Shown piece by piece: positions 12,774 to 23,653 of a stretch of DNA of 64,000 nt. The notes beneath the pieces were generated by a model. That model did no database searches. It was not told the origin of the DNA and saw only the letters and a program-made list of their open reading frames with translations. Every line of letters begins with the position of its first letter. Within the stretch, counting starts at the first letter, position 1. The translations under genes were made by a program, and so were the position numbers. The DNA comes from Phoronis australis (taxonomy: Eukaryota > Phoronida > Phoronidae): positions 259,077 through 323,076 of the forward strand of contig NMRA01000182.1 of NCBI GenBank assembly GCA_002633005.1. Direction: 5' to 3'.

Positions 12774-13038
12774 CAAAAGAATATTTTTTTCGCACAAAGG
12801 CGCACCAGCTTATTGAACTCTATAGCTATGTTTTTTGTCATTTTTGGAGTCGCCAATTATGAATTACCAATTTCCATTGAAAACACATCTAACGTAAAGG
12901 ATAACTCAACCTTCACTCAAAGTGCAGTAACTGGCTGCTTGGTTATACGACGTACTGTACGCATGTTATGATAAAAACGATAATTTGAAGAGTTGTTGCA
13001 TGATTTTATAGCCGACCGATGTGGCTCTACTGAGAAGA

Positions 13039-15779
13039 ATGGCTCAAACCAATGACGAGGAAAAAAGGCGCAGTGAAGTGTATTTTTCAATGTCGGAGAC
13101 AGAGACAGAGAAATCAATGAAACGAGGGATAAGCTTGAGTGAGTTTTTATCAGAGGACATCGAGGCCATTGAACGAGCCAATGAAAATGAAAGACAGCGA
13201 CGAGAACGCGTGGAAAGTGAAGTACGAGGTTACGCTAAACAAAAAACAAGTATCAAGAGCTGTGTAACGTTTTCTCAAGATGTGTCAGAGAAGTCAAACA
13301 TTCGTGAAATGGAGTTGTACGAATTGAGCAATGCTATGGACGAAAGCATCGACTCAGAGATGGAGCGACTGGGCGCCGCTGTCGAGAGGTCAAACATGCG
13401 ATTGACAAGTAAAGAAGGCCTCATGTCGTATGCAACTAAACAGGCGCAACATAAGTATAAGGACTTACCAGCAGAAATCAGAAGAGAGCTGACATCCAGT
13501 GAAATTGACGATCTGTTGCTAGTATTTAAAACTGTTGACAGAAAAAACAAGGGGTATGTGATCACAGGACGAAACTCATTTGCATTTAATAAATTCCGAG
13601 TGGCACTCGATCGACCTATAATTGTTAATGGGATGTGCTGCTGGGAATTGATAACCACGTTTACATACCGAAAATGTTAATACCTGTCTCTAAAATCTGC
13701 TCCAACTTCGCACCTGGAGGGAACCTTTGTCTAACTTGTATTTGTATTACAAACAGTAGCGTTACGTGTTCAATTGTCACCTGAATTATCATTTCCTGCT
13801 TCCATTTCGAATGTGTTGAGCACCAATGACATGAGTTGTAATTTCTGAAATTTATTCATAGTCTCAATATACTCCCTCCAGTCACCTGTGAACGTTTTCG
13901 TCCCTGGGTCTCACCCAGAAAGTTTACTCAATTCTTTTCTTTGCAGTGCAATAGATAAAAGCGACCTGCAAATGGCTCTGAAAAGTCTTGGATTTAAACT
14001 CAGCAAGAAGGCAAGGCGAGATATGTTGGGTAAAAAATACACGAAGTTTCTCAAAAATTTAAAAACACTCTTCTTTTGATCGCCGATTTAGAAAAACGAA
14101 TAATGGGTAAAATCGTAACATGTGTATATTTGTTTACTACGACCCTTTTTGAGTTAAAAGAAATGACGTTTAGCGCCATCCAACTTTGTTCCTGAACCCC
14201 TAAAAGTCAAAGGATGAATTTATAGTTGATTGAATTCCGAAAGAAATTTACATTATGTTGAAAGCGCATTATTTCGAAACAAGCGTGACTTTTGATATGC
14301 CTTAAAATTCGTTAGATCTTCTAATAAAAATGAAACATAAAATGTATTTTCATATTTTTAGAACAGAAAATCGCCGTCAAGTAACGGCATCGGGGTTTTA
14401 TCCGGCAACACAAGTTTATTATTTTATAGTAAAGCATGGCATCATGCGAGTCCAAGTTATACATGTATCTACATTTGCATGTGACTCTGAGGGTGGAAAT
14501 AGAACTGGAGGTTCCATGGGATGACCAAACTAAAGGTGTTACGTGTTAGGTAGCCTGTATTTCGCATGATGACCAGATTTCTCTACCTTAAGTTCACAGG
14601 GTAGTGATTTAGACTCAAAGCTTGACGGACGTGTGCGGGGTAATCAAGTAACCTGCCACTCTATAGATTCATACACAGATCCATAAGTTTACTGTTATGA
14701 AATCTTCTTGATTTTGTAAATGCACTCGATTACGATCAGTCATACAAATGGCTAACTGAGGGCACTTAAAACCCATCATTCGCACAGCTATATTTTATTT
14801 TCTAGCCGTCCTAGATACCAAAAGGCGAGGAAGAATCGATTTCGTGGATTTTTTAGAATTCATCATCAAGTATCAAGAGGGGGGTCCGGATCCTTACGAA
14901 GACTTAATGAAGGTAGGTAATTAGATTTTGAAAACTATCGATAGTGACAAAAGCCAACTGCAAAAATGTTGGGCACAGTCCGTGCAAACATGTCCGTCAT
15001 ACGGCGTCAAAGACGAATAATTGTTTTATAGATACCATAGCGGAAATTACGAGACCTAATTAGGCTAAGATGAATTATTTTGGGAAATGAGGAATACCGT
15101 TTGAAATAATCTCAGCCTAAGGAGGCGTTGTAGTCACAACACTTTGAGTGACACTGATATGAGTGTAAAACTGGGATCCGTTCCGTAACTCGAGTGAACG
15201 CTAGTGACTTTACGTGCTTTGTTTAATACATGGTGATCGAGATCTCACGAAGACCGTACACGTGTATTCTCGCCCCGGCAAAACTAGCAAGAATCGTTTT
15301 ACGGAATGCACCCGTGATAAAAGTTTTGAATATGACTTCTTGAATGGAGCTGATTAAAGTAAAACCGTCACTTTCAAGTTACGCCATTCAAGCTTGTGGT
15401 AGCGACTTTCCCCGAGGACTGAAGCAATCAGTAAACTCCTAAAAAGATTCTACGATTACATCAAAGTAGGGGTCTCCAAATAACACTTGCGTTTTTTATT
15501 GATTTATTTTGTTCTTCACTCCTTTATATCCGTTGTAATACATTTTATTAACATTTTCAGGCATTCAACATACTAGATAGCGAAGGAAAAGGTTACTTCA
15601 CATGGGAGGATATGCGAAATAGGGCCGACAGCTTTGGAGCGAAATTGTCTGATCGAATGATAACAGAAATGATTGATGAAGCAGATGAGAACGGAGATAG
15701 AAAAATAACTAAAAAAGAATTTATTAATGTCATGTTACGGACAAATAAATTTCAAATGTGGGCCTTTGCAGGAAAGTGA
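13039..15779 (+). CDS. Centrin-like EF-hand protein with long N-terminal extension
   Basis: Four exons: 13039-13553, 13947-14029, 14806-14912 and 15561-15779. Donors are gtatgt, gtaaaa and gtaggt. Acceptors are tttgcag, ttctag and ttttcag. All phases agree and give 307 residues. The start is the first in-frame ATG; a stop lies upstream at 13009. Residues 1-155 are charged and rich in Glu/Arg/Ser with probable coiled-coil character. The C-terminal half has four EF-hands: loops at about 167-178 (DRKNKGAIDKSD), 203-214 (DTKRRGRIDFVD), 241-252 (DSEGKGYFTWED) and 277-288 (DENGDRKITKKE). Only the fourth has the usual acidic ligand pattern with Glu at position 12; the first three carry basic residues at ligand positions or Asp at position 12, so calcium may bind mainly at the last. 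The sequence between hands (KSLGFKLSKKARRDM, FVDFLEF) is centrin/caltractin-like. Centrins act in centrioles and basal bodies; that role is inferred. Centrins are usually ~170 residues, so the extension is unusual. Confidence 0.85.
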
Positions 15780-16251
15780 CACGTGCATTTCTGTATCAGT
15801 TTGGATTGTAATATTCATAGTTGGCAGATTTTGCAAAATTGCCTGTCCATGTTCTATACAGGAAAAGAATATAGTTAATTCTACCACTTCAAATGATGCA
15901 GAGTAGTCACCTTAAGAACATTACTTTTGAGATTTTCGGATGGTTCTCATAGCGCCATAATCGGCGACAATAGAAGGAGTAAAATGGGCAAATTTGAACA
16001 GAATCAAACGAATTTTCATTAGGCAACACTTGCACATTTGTTCGAAGCATTTTCGTCAAAAATACTTAAATTTTCTTACGTAAATGTGTTTTCCTTAGCT
16101 TATATTTTTACAAAAAAAATATGCAAAGCGGTTGACACTCAACTTCCCGGCTATTGATCGACGTGACATGTACCTGTATAGTATATACATAATGCCTTGG
16201 TTTACCCAAGGTAGTGTCTTATTGGCTCGATCATGGCAAACACTACAGCAT

Positions 16252-16447
16252 GAGCGCACCCAAAAAAAATTTAAAAAACGAGATACGTTCAGAGCTATGA
16301 ATTCTGCATTCGCCGAATTCCTGCCTTTTTAGTGGACGTTTGTCTCGTTTTCTCGGACTGTTGTTTCTCTGAGGCGGATCTTTCTGCCCACTTAGCCAAA
16401 CGGGGCTCATTCGAGCCTCCAGAGTGCCCCCTCCCGCGGGTGCATGC
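16252..16447. mobile_element. MITE-like element, GCGCGCACCC family, copy 2
   Basis: Diverged termini GAGCGCACCC and GGGTGCATGC. The interior block TCAGAGCTATGAATTCTGC followed by TTGTCTCGTTTTCTCGGACT is shared with copy 3. Confidence 0.55.
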
Positions 16448-17992
16448 ACGCATGTACAGTCGAACCTCGTTACAACCTCAATGGACCTTCGAAAGCTGTA
16501 GGTTAGGAGGTTAGGGCTAGTGCAGACGATGAGTTACGCACCTCGAATGACTCGGCTAATGAACTGTGAAGATTTGCCTCGCGTGGTAAAAGATGCTGTT
16601 ATCTTTGGCGTGGTGGTGCCGCGGCAGCCGGCGAATCTGTCTTACTTTTTCGATTAGCAGGCGAGCTGCGTAAATGAATCCTCACACCAAGCGGACGAGG
16701 CGAATCTCGGTTAGCCAATGACTAAAAATTAACTACTGCATGAGAACAACAAATCTCGCTGGCTTACTCTTCATATAACCCCGTATATGTTGAGTAAGCG
16801 AAAATCTGAAATGTGGGATTGAGTCATCCCTGAATGTAATTATCTTGCGTAATCCACTATGAAAACATCGCCCAAGGCCAGGATAGAGTTCAGTGTCTGT
16901 CTCGCGGCTACAAAAATCTGGCCAAACTCACGTGCTCTCACTAAAATACATAGCAATAGGCCTATCTCGCGTAATCTTGCAACGTCAATCTGCCTCGATG
17001 TGTTGGTATTGTCATAAGACTGGAATCACTAACGTATGCCAGCGGCATACCGGTACATTCGACGGCACTCTCCGGCAATTTTGAAGGCCACACGACGCCT
17101 ATAATGATTGTAACTCGCACTGGCAAGATAAGAAACCGTGACCTAGCTCCGAGGGCCGCGAGTCACGGATCCGGAATAACTCCAGTATTTTCGGAGGTGT
17201 TTCGTGTCTGGGCGTGTCGGTGTGAACTTCAATCATACAGCAAGCCGTGGGACTCACGAAGAGGAGAAAAGTGCGCCTGCTGGCGGCGTTCGGCATTCAC
17301 GACGAGCAGAATCAGGCAACATTCCGAAAAAACGCCCAACCAAGAGAGTTTATGATTTATGGTAGTGTTAGGACGGAGGAGACAGAGCTAGGATCTATAG
17401 GGTTAAGGTTAGGGAGTCTAATTAGGTCGGGGTTATAAGGCCTGTGTTACTGTAGGTCCTGCTGGTATAGGCATGAGTTCATGTCGACGTCGATGCCTTC
17501 AGATTTTGTTTGGCCATTTTGAATGCCGAACTCCATGCGCCAGGATACTAAGCTCAGATAAAACCAGTCACAGTGCACCAGAAGGCAGACTAAAAATTGA
17601 GAATGACCGTCGCATACGACTTTGGAGGTCTGCTATCAGGTGAAACCATGAGCCCCTCTCGACAGGCAAATCTCTTTGCTAGTGAAGTACGCATATTAGA
17701 ACAGATGTGAACCACTTCCGAGAGATTTAAGGCTACGAAGTTACGAGAGGCTGCAACAATACCCGAGGTATTTCGGATGTCTCACATTTCCCCTTGGAGA
17801 TGTCGAACGTACGTTATTTGCGCACGTGCAGATTTTTGGCGGTCATCATGGCAAATCATGTGACTTTGCCGTATGACTGAAGTTCGTACACACGTTCACT
17901 TCGAGGGGCAACATGAAAGTCCACGATTTAGAGTAGCGCGTGAGCACTTGTGGTGAAGAAGCAACGTTAACTAGAGTAGAGTAGGCAATCAT

Positions 17993-18197
17993 GCGCGCAC
18001 CCATCCTTTAATATGGGGGGGGCTCGAATTTCCGACGATGTGGACCTTTTACCTAAAAAAGCCGAAGGACTAAAAAACAGAGTACCACGTCCAGAGCTGT
18101 GAATTGTGCGTTTGCGTTGCGTCTTTTAGTAGTGGACTTTTTGTCTCGTTTTCTCGGACTTTTTGGTTCGAGCCCCACGAGCCCTCCGGTTGCGCGC
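17993..18197. mobile_element. MITE-like element, GCGCGCACCC family, copy 3
   Basis: Termini GCGCGCACCC and GGTTGCGCGC. The interior has GGGGCTCGAA near the left and TTCGAGCCCC near the right, forming an inner inverted pair, plus TTGTCTCGTTTTCTCGGACT shared with copy 2. Confidence 0.6.
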
Positions 18198-19633
18198 ATG
18201 GGCAATACTAGAATCCAATTTTTACAATGCGCTCTAGACTGAACAATAACGTGCAGATTTCTTTTAAAATAGCCTGAATAGGCCTAAGTGGCGAAAACAG
18301 CGCTTGATAATAAATTTATGTAACCAGTACATGAATGCTGTAGATTGTTTGGTCATGGAAACTAAGTCATGAAAGTTAGCTCGGTTTCACACTGATTGAA
18401 TCTCGACTTCGAGGGGTCAGCCGAAGCTGGGCCGGAAGGTGAACGGTGATAAAAATATTATAAATTTGGTATTTCAATAGTATTAGGACTTCAGTCAAAA
18501 TAATTTGAAGAGTATAATTTTTTGTATAGAGCTCAGTACGCTAGGCCTACAACATAAATACTGATCGTGGGGTGGACGCATTGACCGTAGGGGGTTCGAA
18601 AATGGTAATCTCGAGTATGCCGCTGGGAAAGGCCAACCTCAAGTTTTGACAATCCAGTGGATATCTCATTCGAAAAATTTGAGCCTTACTCATTCATGCG
18701 TGTCCACGCGCTGACCATGGGAAACGCATGTGGATTGGTTTGTTATTACTCTATCATGGACGAAACCATGTCGGATTATTTGCGATTACGAAAATACCCG
18801 TGGGCAGTGTTGGGGATGTTCCTAAGGAACTTCGGAGCCGGTCTCTCATCAACATGTGACTGATCTCCGGTCTTAGTGGTCCAAGGGTGAAGTGGGATAG
18901 CCAAAATCCTACTGCGTCAAAAACTGTGGGCTCACAACGTAGGGGTAACAACCTCTTCTTAATAACTTGCTTGTTTTATATCATAAAAAACAGCAAGTAT
19001 ACGGATCGACACATTGGACCCGGAAAAAGATGGGCTCTCGACGAACGGAAGAAACTTTGACACTGAGAAAGCAGCAAAATTTTCATGAGCCTACACGCAA
19101 AAGCTAAAAGGCACAACTTGTGACAAGTCTTTCCGTAAACCCCACGTTTGAGACCACGCTAACGAATTATCAGGGTGTTGGGAGAAATGAAATGAATCTG
19201 AACAAAAAAGAATCTCAAAATAGCTTGCCGTGGTTCGGATCCCCCGATGTAGACTCGAGGCACGCGGAGTTTCGGCGCGATCCGCCCAACCGTCTCGAAG
19301 CTTTGTTACGTGGGTAATTACAGAACTCGGCTTACAAAATTGTGACCCGATCTAATTAGAATATCAGAGCTCACTAAAGCAGATGAGTGAAAGGTTACAA
19401 ATCATGCTATTGTCAGTTGGTATACGCGTTGACCTGTGTCGAGTTCAGTCAGTAACTCTAGTTCATCGATCGCTAGAATAGGAAGATCTCGCAAAACTCC
19501 GCGAGATATCGCCGTGTATTGCCAACGAAAGCACGCGCTTTGTCTTGCCGCCAGGCAGCTATTGAACTCGACGTACTTGCACTGTATTAAACCGGCATAG
19601 AATAGCAAGGGAGAAATCGATCGATCGCACGAT

Positions 19634-21190
19634 ATGGAGAAAAATAACAACACAGCTAAAGAACGAGAGGCGTTCCTCAACCAAAAAGAAGAACGACACA
19701 ATAAGGTAATTTCGAGCGACGTTGAAGACACATCGACACCAAAATCACCGAGCAAGGTCCAGTTTGCACTAATAACTGTCGTCGTGTACGCGTCTTATTT
19801 GAGTTGTGGCTTGTGTTATAGTATCGGGCCTGTGTTGCTGGATTTACAAGAGCTGTTCGAAGCCGACACTCAGTCGATTTCGTTATCGTTTATTGGACAG
19901 GGTGCCGGATACTTAATTGGGTCTATTACCGGGGGCATTCTCATCGACAGAGTAGCGAGTACTGCGTACTACACCATATCAACTGTGGGCATGAGTATAT
20001 TCTTGGCGATAATGTCGTGGATGCCCAACTTAATTCTCTTCATAATAATCTATGCAATGAATACAACATTCCTGGCCATGGTAGACGGCGGGGGTGCGGT
20101 CACTCTGCTTACGCTCTGGCAGGGAAGTCGTCATCAAGACTCCATCGTTCACGGCAGCCGATTGATGCTTTCTATTGGAGCAGCTTTGGCGCCAGTTGTT
20201 GTGGGACCTTTTTTGTCAAAGCGAAGCTCCACGATGGCCATCAATGAAACGTCATTATTTGTCGACACGTTTAATTTGTCCGGCAAAGCGACTCTCACAG
20301 CCTCGGAAATTTTTGAAGACGAAACGAACAATATTTCCTATCATAAATATTCATTTGTGGACGAAACTACGCTGGCTATGGAGTATGGCCACACGAGGGT
20401 TCAGTACGGACTGACTACAGTAGCCGGTATTATGACTATTTCTGTAGCGCTAAGCGTGGTCGCATTTATTTGGCTCGGTGCACACGTGTTTCAGAAAAAC
20501 AATAAGACTGCTCTAAAAAAAGTCAACAATGCCCAGAAGACACTTGAAAACAATGACGGAACCCATTTCGGATTCGTTGTTCTTAGCGCATTGTTTTACT
20601 TCGGTTATTCGGCGACCGAGCTGTCCATATTTTCATTTATTGCATTGTTTGTAGTTAAGGAACTCAAGTGGGAAAAACTCCAAGGATCTATGATTACGAC
20701 TGTTTTGTTTGGATCTCAAGCGATGTCGAGATTCCTGGGCATATTTATCGCACAATGTTTGCAGCCATCAAGCATAATGTATATTGACCTGTCGGTTGCT
20801 ATTACCTCGGCCGTGTTCTTGCTGTTTTCAAAACGTCTACCCGAAGTCGTGACGTGGCTGGCCGTGTCAACTTTTGGACTGGGCATGGGGTCATTCAACA
20901 GTGCCTCTTATTGTTTCGCCAGCAAATACGTACAGTCTGGAGGGATATTGTCCGCTTCGATGCTCGCGTCCAGTTCCATTTCCATCATGGCGGTACTTCC
21001 GTTTGTTGGATATCTTTACGACGCTATCGGGCCAATGGCTATGGTGCATGTTTGCTTAGCGACAGGGTTATTTACATTGGTAGTAGTTATTTCAATAGAT
21101 TGCCTCGGGCGAAGACGTTTGGAACAGGGTGTAAAAATCAGTGAAACTGCGATTGTAACAGAAATTGACCCAAAATTACCAGATTTTTGA
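19634..21190 (+). CDS. Major-facilitator transporter, MFSD4/NaGLT1-like
   Basis: A single uninterrupted 518-residue frame with ATG in a good context. About 12 hydrophobic segments are visible, the first near residues 44-66 (ALITVVVYASYLSCGLCYSI) and the last near 480-500. Family-like features are GPVLLDL after TM1, SLSFIGQGAGYLIGS then GGILIDRV (the conserved MFS loop between TM2 and TM3), and the TM4 motif MVDGGGAVTLLTLW. In the MFSD4B/NaGLT1 group the last position corresponds, from memory, to a D-T-G-G motif. A ~70-residue polar loop between TM5 and TM6 has three N-glycosylation sequons (NETS, NLSG, NISY), suggesting an extracellular or luminal location. NaGLT1 relatives are reported sodium-coupled sugar carriers; the substrate here is inference. 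A polyadenylation signal follows 38 bases after the stop. The lack of introns contrasts with the neighbouring genes and could reflect retroposition or a typical single-exon family member. Confidence 0.9.
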   Translation: MEKNNNTAKEREAFLNQKEERHNKVISSDVEDTSTPKSPSKVQFALITVVVYASYLSCGLCYSIGPVLLDLQELFEADTQSISLSFIGQGAGYLIGSITGGILIDRVASTAYYTISTVGMSIFLAIMSWMPNLILFIIIYAMNTTFLAMVDGGGAVTLLTLWQGSRHQDSIVHGSRLMLSIGAALAPVVVGPFLSKRSSTMAINETSLFVDTFNLSGKATLTASEIFEDETNNISYHKYSFVDETTLAMEYGHTRVQYGLTTVAGIMTISVALSVVAFIWLGAHVFQKNNKTALKKVNNAQKTLENNDGTHFGFVVLSALFYFGYSATELSIFSFIALFVVKELKWEKLQGSMITTVLFGSQAMSRFLGIFIAQCLQPSSIMYIDLSVAITSAVFLLFSKRLPEVVTWLAVSTFGLGMGSFNSASYCFASKYVQSGGILSASMLASSSISIMAVLPFVGYLYDAIGPMAMVHVCLATGLFTLVVVISIDCLGRRRLEQGVKISETAIVTEIDPKLPDF

Positions 21191-21228
21191 ATACTATTAA
21201 AAACGTGACGCACACATTAAGCCGTAGC

Positions 21229-21234
21229 AATAAA
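21229..21234 (+). terminator. Poly(A) signal of the transporter gene
   Basis: AATAAA 38 bases after the stop codon of the 19634-21190 gene. It is the only nearby match. Confidence 0.6.
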
Positions 21235-21842
21235 ATTGACCATTACCACAAAACCCCGCTGCTAACGATAAGTAAAATGTTAAAAACGCGGCTACAAACC
21301 CGCCCTTCGATACAAAAACTAAAACCACTAATAAAATTGGTCTAAATTGTTCCTTAAATGTAATACATAGATTGGGAAAGAACCCCCAAGACAGCTTGTC
21401 ATTCATGTAGAGCAAGGTTTACAAATAAACTGGTTACCATGGGTCATTTAAACGCCGACCATGGCCTTCTGCAAGAACCGTCATTTTCTTTGCTCAGAAA
21501 CCACTTCACGGGTGTTAGAACGTCAAGTTGCCATCAGATTTACAGCGATGGTAAGCTCATAAGCTCTCTAAATCAAATGGTTTCTTTGACGAAACGCCGG
21601 TTTATTTCGGCTCAGAGACTGGTGTTATTAATTTGCTATTGGTAACAGTTAGTTATTGTTGTATTACTATTATAATATACCTATCTGGTCTCTGTCTGGC
21701 AGTGTTAAGTGCGTCTGCTAACAGGGACCAAACGAATTTAGCGAAATACAGTAACATGTAACATGACTTGTGTGAAGCCCAGAGCACACCAGCCCACCAG
21801 CCGGAAAAAATCATTAACTTTCATAATAAGGATCCTGGAAAA

Positions 21843-22100
21843 AGCATTGTGGCCTAGTGGTTTTTTTTTTATTAAATTTTAGCACTTTCGCATTATGTCC
21901 AGGTTCTCATTTACTCCCACACATTCACCAAGACAGGAGCTCAGAGGAGTAGGCGACACCTTTGTGCAAAGCACAACTGTCTGCCAGTAAAGCTAGGATT
22001 TGAACCCAGTTCACCTAAATGAGAGACCGAAGCTCAATCCACAGCGTCACAATGTCTCCTGTTCACAAGGTCGTAGGTTCGAATCCCACAGGACACTGCT
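21843..22100. repeat. Nested tRNA-derived SINEs
   Basis: An outer, plus-oriented tRNA-like head starts at 21843-21859 (TTGTGGCCTAGTGG, A-box-like) and resumes at about 22047 with CACAAGGTCGTAGGTTCGAATCCCAC (B box). Between them lies a minus-oriented SINE: its poly-A tail appears as a T-run at 21860-21870, and its B box reads GGGTTCAAATCC on the minus strand near 21990-22010. This is best explained by one SINE inserted into another. Confidence 0.5.
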
Positions 22101-22108
22101 GCTAGACA

Positions 22109-22362
22109 CAGGGCTTGAAATGACCAATGACGAAAAAGAAAATTTTCCAAATGATATATCATTCCCCAAATAAATAGGCTTGTCAAGTTGCGTGATAGAA
22201 ATATTTTTTGCCCAGTAAAATTTAAATGAAATGATTTTGCATGAATAAAGACAAAAATAATGATAAAAAAGAGACCAAGAAAGAGGAAACTGGAAATCAA
22301 AAGAGGAAAGTGAAACCAAAAAAGGAGAAAATCCTCTTAAAAGAGGAAAATTCCAAGCCCTG
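22109..22362. mobile_element. MITE with CAGGGCTTG inverted termini
   Basis: Inverted ends CAGGGCTTGAAAT and AATTCCAAGCCCTG bound an AT-rich 254-bp interior of A/G-rich repeats (AAAGAGGAAA). It has no coding capacity. A truncated relative starts at 4782. Confidence 0.65.
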
Positions 22363-22838
22363 TAGACCCTCGAGTCACGTCTCTAGCTCCTCAGCTCGGT
22401 CTTAATATGTTTATAAGTCTATGCTTGTTATTTTTGTTTATTAATAAATGAAAAATGGATTCTTGTGTTTGGTGCAATGGGCCCAGCTTCCGGGCTGCAA
22501 ACCTCAGATGCATGGTGTATCAGACCACTTGCACCGTTTTTAATGAGCAAGCTGCAAGCGTGGACTATTTTATAGACACTAGCGAATCTCAAGGAACAAC
22601 AAACTGTCAGTTCTTTGCAAACCAAGATATCACATCTCAGGCAAATAAGGAACATGCGGACACCAACTTTATAGCACCATTCTAAATCAAAAGTTCGCTT
22701 CTTGTACAAAACACAGGTTTGTAGTCACTTCAAACCTACTGTGTATAGACTGAAATGAAGAAAATATTCCATTCCTGCTTAAGACTGGGATTAGGTACAC
22801 CCCTTAGTGGGCAATAGCCGGATAAAATGTGCTCATGG

Positions 22839-22893
22839 TTTGAGAACCAGTTTGATGCCTGTTGTTCGGTGGAGAAAACTGGTTATTAAAATC
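22839..22893. repeat. Small hairpin repeat, copy 2
   Basis: TTTGAGAACCAGTTTGATGC and the inverted AAACTGGTTATTAAAA correspond to the hairpin at 1123-1181. Confidence 0.4.
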
Positions 22894-23371
22894 CGGGCAT
22901 GTTATATCCGACCATTACCCCCCCCCTCTAGTGTGCTAAAGCAATAGGAACTGGTGCAAAATGTCCTCCCCTTACGAAGAAAACTGGTTTGAATCCAAAA
23001 GGATGCACTTCCCATATATTTTGGGCCTTAATTCTGTTCCAATAAGTGAGTTTCAAACACAAAATTTTGAAAGTCTCTTATAATGAAGATGTACTAAACA
23101 ATAAGACAGGAAGTTAAGAATGATATCTAGAGCTTATGCAATGAGAATGAAGGAACAAACCAGATTTTTGTTCATTGACCTAAAAGACCTCACTCAACCC
23201 ATGAGGTGTCTCAGTATCCTAGGCAACCACTGATCTCAAGAATAATAAGAGCCACAAGACAACAAAACCAAAAACAAAACATTGCACACAAAGGTACAGC
23301 TCAAAACAACTGCTACTTTTTATAAAAATATTTAATAACAAAAACTTAGATCTTACAGTCAAAGTTTTGCT

Positions 23372-23377
23372 TTTATT
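23372..23377 (-). terminator. Candidate poly(A) signal of wdr77
   Basis: AATAAA on the minus strand, about 280 bases after the wdr77 stop codon. Other A/T-rich sites cannot be excluded. Confidence 0.45.
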
Positions 23378-23653
23378 TTTTGAGGTTGAGAGCTAGAAAG
23401 TGAGCACATGAGGTAACTGTCTTTGTATTCTTCCACAAGTAGAAGGCAGCAAACCAAGAACCAATGACCAAGTAAAAACCTTTTGTGCCTATCATTCATG
23501 GAATGACAAATCTTTTCCTAGACAAAACTTAGCATTTCTGATCAAATCCAAACGCCATATCAAAAGTGAAGGACCACTCCATAAAGGTCACCCACTCCAA
23601 TAAGGTTACGCACTCCAATGAGGTCACCCACTTCAATAAGGCAACACTAAATG

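Larger units (their letters stand above)
15780..19633. other. Intergenic stretch with MITE copies, otherwise featureless
   Basis: Apart from two GCGCGCACCC-ended elements, I see no supported exons. It is relatively CpG-rich between 16.5 and 18.2 kb. Short telomere-like words (GGTTAAGGTTAGGG near 17400) are isolated. Confidence 0.5.
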